This document shows, one piece after another, positions 55,219-62,703 of a stretch of 64,000 bases of DNA. Every line of letters begins with the position of its first letter. Positions within the stretch are counted from its first letter, which is position 1. Location of the stretch: contig NZ_JAFHKL010000001.1 of NCBI RefSeq assembly GCF_016937655.1, forward strand, positions 1 through 64,000, written 5' to 3'. The position numbers and the translations under genes are program-made. Under the pieces are notes generated by a model. That model saw nothing but the letters and a program-made list of their open reading frames with translations. It did not search any database and had not been told where the DNA came from. Origin of the DNA: Chromobacterium alkanivorans (lineage in GTDB: Bacteria; Pseudomonadota; Gammaproteobacteria; Burkholderiales; Chromobacteriaceae).

Positions 55219-56272
55219 AGTGCTGGTTCACCCAGTCGCGATAGGCGCCGCTGCTGACATTGGCGACCCAGTCCTGATGTCGCAGATACCAGGCCACGGT
55301 CTTGCGGATGCCGCTGTCGAAGGTTTCCTGCGGCTTCCAGCCCAGCTCGCGTTCCAGCTTGCGCGCGTCTATCGCGTAGCGGCGGTCGTGGCCGGGGCGA
55401 TCGGCGACGAAGGCGATCTGCTCGGCGTAGCGGCGCGACGGGTCGGCGTGCGGCGCCAGTTCGTCCAGCAGCGCGCAGATGGTCTTGACCACGTCCAGAT
55501 TGGTCTTCTCGTTCCAGCCGCCGACATTATAGGTTTCGCCGGGCGCGCCGGCTTCCAGCACGCGGCGGATGGCGCTGCAATGGTCTTTGACGTAGAGCCA
55601 GTCGCGCACTTGGCTGCCGTCGCCGTAGATGGGCAGCGGCTTGCCGGCCAGCGCGTTGAGGATGACCAGCGGGATCAGCTTTTCCGGGAAATGATAGGGG
55701 CCGTAGTTGTTGCTGCAATTGGTGGTCAGCACCGGCAGGCCGTAAGTGTGGTGCCAGGCGCGCACCAAGTGGTCGGACGCGGCCTTGGACGCGGAGTAGG
55801 GGCTGTTGGGCTCGTAGCGGTGGTTCTCGGAGAACGGCGCGTCGTCGAGGCCCAGCGTGCCGTAGACCTCGTCGGTGGACACATGCAGCAGGCGGAAGCC
55901 GAGTCGCTCCTCGGCGGGCAGCCGGTTCCAGTAGTCGCGCACGCTTTCCAGCAGATTGAAGGTGCCCACCACATTGGTCTGAATGAAATCGCCCGGGCCG
56001 TGGATGGAGCGGTCGACATGGCTTTCCGCGGCGAAATTGATCACCGCTCGCGGCTGGTGTTCGGCCAGCAGGGCGTCGACCAGCGCGCGGTCGCCGATGT
56101 CGCCGCGCACGAAGACGTGGCGCGGGTCCTGCTCCAGAGTTTTCAGGGTATCGAGATTGCCGGCGTAAGTGAGCGCGTCGAGATTGACGATGCGTTCATC
56201 GCTCTGCGCCAGCCAGTCCAGCACGAAATTGCCGCCGATGAAGCCGGCGCCGCCAGTGACCAAAATGCTCAT
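55211..56272 (-). CDS. rmlB: dTDP-glucose 4,6-dehydratase
   Basis: A 353-residue extended SDR, second step of dTDP-L-rhamnose synthesis and first gene of this operon. It shows [11 protein letters not shown] at the N-terminus, [10 protein letters not shown] and the catalytic [12 protein letters not shown]. The order rmlBDAC is common. The rhamnose may go to the capsule encoded upstream or to LPS; the window does not decide this. Confidence 0.97.
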   Translation of the reverse strand: MSILVTGGAGFIGGNFVLDWLAQSDERIVNLDALTYAGNLDTLKTLEQDPRHVFVRGDIGDRALVDALLAEHQPRAVINFAAESHVDRSIHGPGDFIQTNVVGTFNLLESVRDYWNRLPAEERLGFRLLHVSTDEVYGTLGLDDAPFSENHRYEPNSPYSASKAASDHLVRAWHHTYGLPVLTTNCSNNYGPYHFPEKLIPLVILNALAGKPLPIYGDGSQVRDWLYVKDHCSAIRRVLEAGAPGETYNVGGWNEKTNLDVVKTICALLDELAPHADPSRRYAEQIAFVADRPGHDRRYAIDARKLERELGWKPQETFDSGIRKTVAWYLRHQDWVANVSSGAYRDWVNQHYG

Positions 56273-56438
56273 ATTGTTCTTTCAGTGTTGCTGCGTGCTC
56301 AAAAATAGATATGGAGAGGGCGGCTGTTTGTCATGCATGGAGAACTTTCGGCCTTATCGCCCCTCAATTGCCAATTCTGAGTTTAAAGCCCTTGGAGTTC
56401 AATACGTTTTCTGTGATGTCCCGTTTACGCAAAACCGG

Positions 56439-56465
56439 CAGCCGAGGCCTAACAGGCCGCGGCTG
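56439..56465. terminator. Hairpin between kpsS and rmlB
   Basis: Stem CAGCCG-A-GGCCT and AGGCC-G-CGGCTG with a 3-base loop; one mismatch. It lies 53 bases past the kpsS stop in the 245-base gap ahead of rmlB. It has no T-run but marks a likely transcript boundary between the capsule and rhamnose genes. Confidence 0.5.
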
Positions 56466-56517
56466 GAATGCGCCGGGAATCAGCCGCGTATACGTCGCCT
56501 AGCGCGACGGCGCAGCG

Positions 56518-57750
56518 CTAACCGAGGATTTTATTCGTCGCCGGGCGGGGGCCAAGGGGAAAACGTTGCTCCAACCAAGGCGAGTGACCAAAGTAAGCGC
56601 CGTTCAATTGGGTATGTTTGACCAGATAGGCGCGTAGCTTCCGGTACAGCCTGGCTTGGGGCGGCGTGGGCTTGCACCAGAATCGATGGAGTTCGGTTTG
56701 GCAAGTCAGACCCGGGATATCGTAGAGCGCGCGCCCCATCGTGATCAAAGGCTTGTCGTGATGCAAGGCGGACAAGCCGACGGTGCTATTGATAGTGACC
56801 ACGCCCAGACTGTGTTTCAGCAAGCTGGGCAAATGGCCGTCATGCATATAGAACACGCGGGATTCGACATGATTTTTGCGCGCCAACTCGCCGATATAGG
56901 CTGAATAGTTTCTGTGTCCTCGATCCAGCGGATGATGTTTCAACACCAGGGCGGTATGTTCGGGAGCGTGTTGCGCAAATGAAAAGATCAGTTCCGCGAT
57001 GAAGTCGCGCACATCCTGATAAGGGCTGTGATACAGCACTTGGCTGTCGTTGAAAACTTGCAAGGGAACCAGAAAGTAGCGCTGGTCCCATTCCTGTTGA
57101 ATATGACGGCGCAGCTTGTGTTCCAGCACGTGATACAGCGCTTTGCGCCAGCCGGCGCGCAGCCAGAAGAAACCCTCGCGGAAAGGAGAAAAATCCTTAT
57201 GGTGCCGATAATGCGGGTAGCGCGAGCGCCAAAGCCTGGCTGCGACATAATAGGAGGCGGCGCTGCCGGCCATCCGGCGAAAGGAGGTCCTGGTGGGCTC
57301 GGGGGCCGGGAGTTTGCCTGCCTCATAGCGCAGCATCGCGGTCGGATTGGCGGCCAGACGGGAGTGGGCGTTGACTCCGTCCTGCTCCAGGGTGATGTAG
57401 TCGGGCCGCAGATAGCCTTCTTCGAAGGCGTAGAAGGCCAATGCCCATTCCTTGCAGACTTGGGCCGCCACGCGGTGGTAATGGCGGCAATCGCCGAAAC
57501 AGACGACGGCGTCGATGCGATGGGCCAGTAAAAACGCCTGCAGCCAGGCGGCGAAATCCTCCGGCTGTCCGCGGTAGTCGGTGGCGTTCAGCCGCCGGTG
57601 ATAAAGCCGGTCTCCGCCGTTGAAGTTGATTTTGGTCACGTGCGCGCCATGGCGGCGCAGCCAACTGGCCAACTGGTTGAAGAAGTTGCCCATCGGCCCT
57701 TGCAAGAGCAGCAGGCGTTGATGGGAGAGCAAGGCTTGAGCGGCGAGCAT
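56518..57750 (-). CDS. kpsS: Capsular polysaccharide export/modification protein KpsS
   Basis: A 410-residue protein of the KpsS/LipB family. KpsS adds the first beta-Kdo residue to phosphatidylglycerol, starting the glycolipid on which ABC-exported capsules are carried. Recognisable segments are LLLLQGPMGNFFNQLASWLRRHG, INFNGGDRLY, VVCFGDCRHYHR and FEEGYLRPDYITLE. The start at 57750 begins MLAAQALLSHQRLLLLQGP and lies 10 bases after the kpsC stop; the frame continues upstream into kpsC, where it is not expected to be translated. The family assignment is secure, the exact start less so. Confidence 0.92.
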   Translation of the reverse strand: MLAAQALLSHQRLLLLQGPMGNFFNQLASWLRRHGAHVTKINFNGGDRLYHRRLNATDYRGQPEDFAAWLQAFLLAHRIDAVVCFGDCRHYHRVAAQVCKEWALAFYAFEEGYLRPDYITLEQDGVNAHSRLAANPTAMLRYEAGKLPAPEPTRTSFRRMAGSAASYYVAARLWRSRYPHYRHHKDFSPFREGFFWLRAGWRKALYHVLEHKLRRHIQQEWDQRYFLVPLQVFNDSQVLYHSPYQDVRDFIAELIFSFAQHAPEHTALVLKHHPLDRGHRNYSAYIGELARKNHVESRVFYMHDGHLPSLLKHSLGVVTINSTVGLSALHHDKPLITMGRALYDIPGLTCQTELHRFWCKPTPPQARLYRKLRAYLVKHTQLNGAYFGHSPWLEQRFPLGPRPATNKILG

Positions 57751-57760
57751 GGGGCGGCGC

Positions 57761-59791
57761 TCAATGCAAGGTACGCAACAGACCCAGACCCTTGCGCCAC
57801 TGTCTCGCCAGCCAGTGCGAGCGGGTGCGTCCAGGCTTGAGTTGCTGTTTGCGCCGCCATAGGTGTTCAACCACGGCTTCGGCTCTGGCGAAGCCCGGCT
57901 GGCCCGGGATCACGTAACGGGGATAGGCAATCAACACGCCGTAGACCAACTGCTCCAGCGTGAGCCGGCGTTGTCTATGGGGGATGGGCAGATGATCGTG
58001 AGTCAGGCCCCAGCCGGCGTAGAAGGGCATGCCGTAGCAATGTACCGGCTTGCCGCGCAGCAGGGCTTCGAAACCGGCCTGGGAGGTCATGGTGTGGACT
58101 TCGTGCGCGACGCTCAGGCAGGCAATGATGTCGGCGTTGTCCGCCACTTGGTCCGCCAAGCAGGCAAGCTCCTGCTCGGAGACCGCCCCATGCCGGTTGC
58201 CGGACGAGACATCGGGATGCGGTTTGTAGATCAACCAGGCGTGCGGCCGCAGCCGGCGCACCTCCCGCAGCAGCGACAGATTGCTGTTGAGCCAAGGGGA
58301 GGCTTCGCGGAGGGAGGCGTCGTCTTCCACTTGGCCGGGAACCAGGACTATGGTTTTCCCGGTGGCCGCTGCGGCGAGCTCGAACGCCGCGCCCACATTG
58401 TATTTGCTGAGTCGCAGCTCCAACAGCCGTAATCTGAGGCGTTGGGCGCGAAGAAGCTGCTGCGGGTCCAGCTCGAGTTCGCAGAGCAAGCGTTCCAGGC
58501 GCGAGGCCGGCGTTGGGGCGTAATAGAGGCCGGCGTCGTCCACCACCACGGACAAGGGCGGCTGCAAATCGGAGCCCAGTCCCCGCGAGCGCACAAAGCC
58601 GTCCTCCATCCTCAGCAAAGGCAAGCCATGCCGCGCCGCCAGAGAGGCGGCGTCCGGCGCCATGCCCCAGGCCACCAGCTTGCTGTCTGGAGGAAGCTGC
58701 GGCGGCAGCTTGCCTGGTTTCGAGATAAAGCGGACTTGGTTGCCGGGGTGCTTCAGGAAGGGCCACACCACCGCGCGTTTCCACCAGCTCATGCCGATGC
58801 ACCACAGCACGCCGCCGGTTTGCTGCCGCAAGCTCCGGTTTAGATGAATCCACTCCGCCACGTCGAAGAAGGTGCCGGGTTCCCCGGTTTCCGGATGAAT
58901 GTAGCGGGCGTATTGCAGATAGGCGGCGTGAAACAGCTCCTCCAAGGTCCGGCGACAGTACCGGCGCAGCTTCAGCGTGGGCATCTCCGGGTGGCGGTCA
59001 TCGGTCAGCCCCCAGCCCGCATACCACGGCATGCCGAAGCAGACGACCTGGCAGCCGGCGATCAAGGCTTCGAAGCCCATGTGCGAGGTGGCGGTGTAGA
59101 CCACATCCACCTGGGACAGCAGCGATTGGGGACAGGCGTCCTCAGCGATCAACTTCACGTCGGGCGGAGGGAGAGGCAGATAGCCTCGTTTTTTGCCGGC
59201 GATCACGTCGGGATGCGTTTTTACCCAGATTTCCGCTGCGGGATGCTCGCGGTAGGCGGCTTCCAGCATGGCTTGAAAAGTGCATGTGTCCGCACCGCCC
59301 AGTCGCACGGACACGTCGCCTTTGGTTTGATCCAGCACCAGCACGCGTGGGCGTCCACTTCGCGGTGGCAAGCTCAGAATCGGTGAGTGGTTGTATTTGG
59401 ACAGGCGGAGATGCTTGATCCACGATAGTCCAAGTGTGGAGAGGGCTTGTTCCCCTGGAGATGGGGCGCCGTTGAGAATCAGCTGCTCCAGCTGAGAAGG
59501 GTGAGTAGCGTCATAGTAGATGCCGACGTGGTCCAAGACGACCGATAAAGGCGGGCAAGCCCTGATGCTAAGTCCCAGCGAGCGTATGAAGCCGTCTTCC
59601 AAGCGGAGGACAGGGACTTTAAGCCGCATGGCTAAATTCTCTCCGCGGCGAGCGCTTGGGCGGTGGCCCCAAACCGCTATGGCAGTGATGGCATGGCGCG
59701 TCCGTACCGAGGTAGGGACGACGGTGCGGCCAAGGAACTGAGAAAGATGAGGAATGCGATAAATGCCGGGGGAGCAAGCAACGGTCATCAT
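57761..59791 (-). CDS. kpsC: Capsular polysaccharide Kdo transferase KpsC
   Basis: A 676-residue protein built from two related halves. Each contains a version of LRLEDGFIRSLGL (or MEDGFVRSRGLG), PPLSVVLDHVGIYYDA (or VVDDAGLYYAP), IWVKTHPDV (or IYKPHPDV) and HCYGMPFYAGWGLT (or CFGMPWYAGWGLT). This two-module layout is that of KpsC, in which the two halves add alternating beta-Kdo links to the lipid terminus of group 2-type capsules. It is followed by kpsS. It is the first gene downstream of element copy C and the AT-rich synthesis genes. Confidence 0.94.
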   Translation of the reverse strand: MMTVACSPGIYRIPHLSQFLGRTVVPTSVRTRHAITAIAVWGHRPSARRGENLAMRLKVPVLRLEDGFIRSLGLSIRACPPLSVVLDHVGIYYDATHPSQLEQLILNGAPSPGEQALSTLGLSWIKHLRLSKYNHSPILSLPPRSGRPRVLVLDQTKGDVSVRLGGADTCTFQAMLEAAYREHPAAEIWVKTHPDVIAGKKRGYLPLPPPDVKLIAEDACPQSLLSQVDVVYTATSHMGFEALIAGCQVVCFGMPWYAGWGLTDDRHPEMPTLKLRRYCRRTLEELFHAAYLQYARYIHPETGEPGTFFDVAEWIHLNRSLRQQTGGVLWCIGMSWWKRAVVWPFLKHPGNQVRFISKPGKLPPQLPPDSKLVAWGMAPDAASLAARHGLPLLRMEDGFVRSRGLGSDLQPPLSVVVDDAGLYYAPTPASRLERLLCELELDPQQLLRAQRLRLRLLELRLSKYNVGAAFELAAAATGKTIVLVPGQVEDDASLREASPWLNSNLSLLREVRRLRPHAWLIYKPHPDVSSGNRHGAVSEQELACLADQVADNADIIACLSVAHEVHTMTSQAGFEALLRGKPVHCYGMPFYAGWGLTHDHLPIPHRQRRLTLEQLVYGVLIAYPRYVIPGQPGFARAEAVVEHLWRRKQQLKPGRTRSHWLARQWRKGLGLLRTLH

Positions 59792-59807
59792 GGGCTTTCA
59801 GATGTAA

Positions 59808-59960
59808 GAGCTGGTTCAAAGTCGGTTGCGCTTTAGCTGGATGGATAGAAAGGGGCGTTAGCAATAAGCTCAAAATGTTCATGTACCACTCGTGCATTCC
59901 GCTTTTTCGTTCACTTTCGCCTTGTTTCTCCCTTGCTCGCAGGCTCTAAGGTTTGAATTT
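59808..59960. repeat. Dispersed inverted-repeat element, copy C (degraded)
   Basis: Same orientation as copy A: CATTCCGCTTTTTCGTTCACTTTCGCCTTG matches the copy A stretch ending in TTTCGCCTTG in sequence and spacing, followed by CTTGCTCGC. The left end GGTTCAAAGTC equals that of copy B, but the right end (AGGTTTGAAT) has decayed, so the termini pair only over about 7 bases. It begins 16 bases upstream of the kpsC start, exactly where base composition shifts from GC-rich to AT-rich. Confidence 0.7.
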
Positions 59961-60076
59961 TGTCTATGCTGATCGGCCTAGCCGCAATCAAAATCAATCT
60001 GTTTAAAAAGCGAGATGTGTATATTTTTCTTTTGTTCTTGAGAAATATATTACATGCAATTGTATTTGTTTTTAAT
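59961..60076. other. AT-rich spacer between kpsC and the polyol-phosphotransferase gene
   Basis: A gene-free stretch of about 116 bases with strongly reduced GC. It probably holds the 3' end of the upstream capsule transcript and possibly a promoter for kpsC; no motif can be called with confidence. Confidence 0.3.
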
Positions 60077-61234
60077 TTAACAACTTAAGAATCTGGCATT
60101 CTTGAGATTTTCTCTTGCAATATTGCTCAGCCATTCTATTCGGGATGATAGGGGCATCTTTTCTAAAAAATCATGTTCATACGATATGTAGTAGTTTTTT
60201 ACATCAATATTGCTTTTTGTATCCACTTCATGGGAAATGACGGAAGGAATCTCTTCATTTTCTCTGACCCCGAAAATGGAGTAGTGCTTTTCTTGTCGTT
60301 TTGAAAAAATATCTGGGTGAGGTTCATTTTTGATCAGCACGCAGACAGGGATATCGGCCGCTAAGCATTGGACCTCCATCGCGGAAACATCAGTAATGGC
60401 CATGGCAATCTTAAGATAATCTCCGCGAGGTAATATTCTAAATTTTTCAAAAAAATTAAATAGATTTGTAAATACTTTCATTGAGTGATAGGGCTGAACC
60501 AGCCTTACCTCGAGGCCGGCCTGAAGTAATCTGAAGATGCCAATCCATAAATTATTCATATGAGTTTGGCTTCTGTAGCCTAAATTAGGGTGGGTTTGAA
60601 TGGTAATGCATTTTATCTCCAATCTGTTGGCCAGCCGTTTTAATTTGCTGAAGTTGTCGATATTGGTTAAGCTGGAGTAATTTTCTGATTCCAGCCCCCC
60701 TTCCCAGGTGGGGGCATAAAACAGTACGCCGCCATCCTTGGGTAGTGTGAAGTGACCATTTAAGCTGCCGGAGAAAGTGTTTCCAAGTTTTATTAAACGG
60801 CCATGGGTTCTGTCGTATACAGAGAAGATGCCGTCGTGTAGATAACGATCAATGCCAGCTTCTCCTGCCACAATAATAAAGTCGTAAATTCTAGTAATAG
60901 GCTTGATGGATGATTTTTTATTGCTTTCTCCATGAGTGATAAAAACATGTATCATTTTTCTATTGGCAACGACTCGGCAATTGGACTGCGCGTTGAATGG
61001 ATAAAATATAATGCCATTATCTAATGCATCTATTTGGCTGTTTCTCTCTATCCATTGGTATGGAATGTCGAGCCGTTCGAGAATGGCAGGAAATTTTTTT
61101 TCTATTGCTTTGTATTTTTTAATAAGCACGAGAGTGTTTTGATCAAAAACGCCCGCATGAAAATAATTGGCCAATTGATAAATGGTGCCAGTGATTTTTG
61201 TGTCTATATATATGTGTGTATTGCAAGGAAGCAT
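60077..61234 (-). CDS. CDP-glycerol/ribitol phosphotransferase-family protein (TagF-like)
   Basis: A 385-residue protein of the Glyphos_transf family (PF04464), which transfers polyol phosphate from a CDP-polyol to a growing chain. The conserved segments are HVFITHGESNKKSS (HG-x-S-x-K), GGVLFYAPTWEGG, TIQTHPNLGYRS and AITDVSAMEVQCLAADIP, all in the family order. It is AT-rich, unlike flanking genes. It is 73 bases after the fused CDP-ribitol synthase gene, so CDP-ribitol is the likely donor. No signal peptide; a peripheral inner-membrane role is expected. Confidence 0.8.
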   Translation of the reverse strand: MLPCNTHIYIDTKITGTIYQLANYFHAGVFDQNTLVLIKKYKAIEKKFPAILERLDIPYQWIERNSQIDALDNGIIFYPFNAQSNCRVVANRKMIHVFITHGESNKKSSIKPITRIYDFIIVAGEAGIDRYLHDGIFSVYDRTHGRLIKLGNTFSGSLNGHFTLPKDGGVLFYAPTWEGGLESENYSSLTNIDNFSKLKRLANRLEIKCITIQTHPNLGYRSQTHMNNLWIGIFRLLQAGLEVRLVQPYHSMKVFTNLFNFFEKFRILPRGDYLKIAMAITDVSAMEVQCLAADIPVCVLIKNEPHPDIFSKRQEKHYSIFGVRENEEIPSVISHEVDTKSNIDVKNYYISYEHDFLEKMPLSSRIEWLSNIARENLKNARFLSC

Positions 61235-61307
61235 TGAAGTTTCCAGTGATTTAAAATGGGTAAAAATTTCATATTCATATTTGTGGGTGGGTGGTTTATT
61301 AATGGAG

Positions 61308-62690
61308 CTATATGAGTAGCGCTCCTTCTTTTTTGATGTCGACTATCATTCCTGTCTTGCGCATTAGGGTGACGAGCAGGCTCGTCTCCGCAACGTCTTC
61401 CGCTTTCAATAGCAGAGAGGGATCTTCCAGGCCAAAGTTTGTCACGCGCATCGGGGTCTGTGTCCTTTCGGGGTTGATGCAATTGACTCTGATTGCATCC
61501 TTGCTCCATTCATCAGCCAGAGCCTGGGTGAAGTTGACGGCCGCGCTTTTTGTGGATGAATAAAGCGAGTAATAAGCTCGTCCTCTAGTGTAGGAGCTGG
61601 AAGTGAAATTTAGCAGGGTTCCCTTGGACTCTTTCAGGAACTTGTGCGCAGAGAGGGCGATGTTTATCATGCCTAAGTAGTTGGTGCTGATAATGGCGTT
61701 GATCTCCTCGGGTGATGTTTTTTCGAGAGGTTTTTTTATCAGCAAGGCAGCAGTATTTATTACGATGTCTATTTTTCCAACGCTGTCTATGACACTGCTT
61801 AGGAATGCCTCAATCGTCTCTCTTTTTGATATGTCTATGCCGTTTTGAGTGCGGCTTGCAGAGAATGCTCTGGCGCCGTTCAATGTCGCCAAGTCATGGA
61901 TTGCTTTGCCAATGCCGCTGGAGCCACCAAAAATAATGATGTTTTTGCCTTTCAGGTTTTTCAGCAAAGTAGGGTCGAAACGGAAAGAATTGCTGCGAGC
62001 TTGCAACATTTTCTCTATGGTGAATAAATCCATCGTGTGTGTGACTTTTTGATTGCTATCGGTGCCATCTGTAGTCGCAATCTTGATATGAGGCAACATC
62101 GCACGCACCACGCCGCAGTCACAGGTAAAGTTTCGGCGATCCTTTTCTATCGCCAATTTATAAGCCTCTCGAATGGTTTCCAGCAGAAAACCTTGTGGAG
62201 TTTGTCCTCTGCGCATCAAGTCTCTGGGAGGAATGTCTTTGATGCAGCCGTCATCGCCAACTTGTATCAACGTGTCGCTGGAAGGGATGACGACGTCGAC
62301 GGCCGAGAAAACATCCAGCTTATTGATGCATTCGCGGATTATCTGCTCATTCACCAAGGGACGCACGGAATCATGAAACAACACTTTGGTTTTGCCTGGA
62401 TAATTCATCAGACTTTGAATTGCCGAGTAAGTGGAGGTAAACCTGTCCTCTCCGCCGGCAATCACTTTGACAACCTTTTCCCAGTGGTTCTTGTTGACCA
62501 GGCTCCAGACAAATTCCACATAGTCCGCTTTGGATACGACGATGATTTCATCAATGTCGTGCGTGTTTTCAAACGCATCAATGGTGTATTCAATGACGCA
62601 ACGTCCTGCAAGTTTTGCAAACTGTTTTGGTACCGGTCCGCCAAATCGGGATCCGTTGCCACCCGATAGAATTACGCCGACGTTTTTCAT
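61308..62690 (-). CDS. Bifunctional CDP-ribitol synthase: cytidylyltransferase fused to SDR reductase (Bcs1/Acs1-like)
   Basis: A 460-residue two-domain enzyme. Residues 1-230 are an IspD/TarI-type cytidylyltransferase (LSGGNGSRFGGPVPKQF, then FHDSVRPLVNE and RGQTPQGF). Residues 245-460 are a classical SDR with IIFGGSSGIGKAI and the catalytic Tyr-x3-Lys in YSSTKSAA. The same architecture and length are found in H. influenzae Bcs1/Acs1, which reduces ribulose 5-phosphate to ribitol 5-phosphate and makes CDP-ribitol for type a/b capsule. AGGAGA precedes the ATG. It links the adjacent phosphotransferases to ribitol-phosphate polymer synthesis. Confidence 0.87.
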   Translation of the reverse strand: MKNVGVILSGGNGSRFGGPVPKQFAKLAGRCVIEYTIDAFENTHDIDEIIVVSKADYVEFVWSLVNKNHWEKVVKVIAGGEDRFTSTYSAIQSLMNYPGKTKVLFHDSVRPLVNEQIIRECINKLDVFSAVDVVIPSSDTLIQVGDDGCIKDIPPRDLMRRGQTPQGFLLETIREAYKLAIEKDRRNFTCDCGVVRAMLPHIKIATTDGTDSNQKVTHTMDLFTIEKMLQARSNSFRFDPTLLKNLKGKNIIIFGGSSGIGKAIHDLATLNGARAFSASRTQNGIDISKRETIEAFLSSVIDSVGKIDIVINTAALLIKKPLEKTSPEEINAIISTNYLGMINIALSAHKFLKESKGTLLNFTSSSYTRGRAYYSLYSSTKSAAVNFTQALADEWSKDAIRVNCINPERTQTPMRVTNFGLEDPSLLLKAEDVAETSLLVTLMRKTGMIVDIKKEGALLI

Positions 62691-62703
62691 GGGTTTCTCC
62701 TGT

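Noticed and set aside
56273-56517. Short open frames in the kpsS-rmlB gap
   Set aside because: They have no ribosome site, no recognisable product and cross the hairpin; treated as non-coding.
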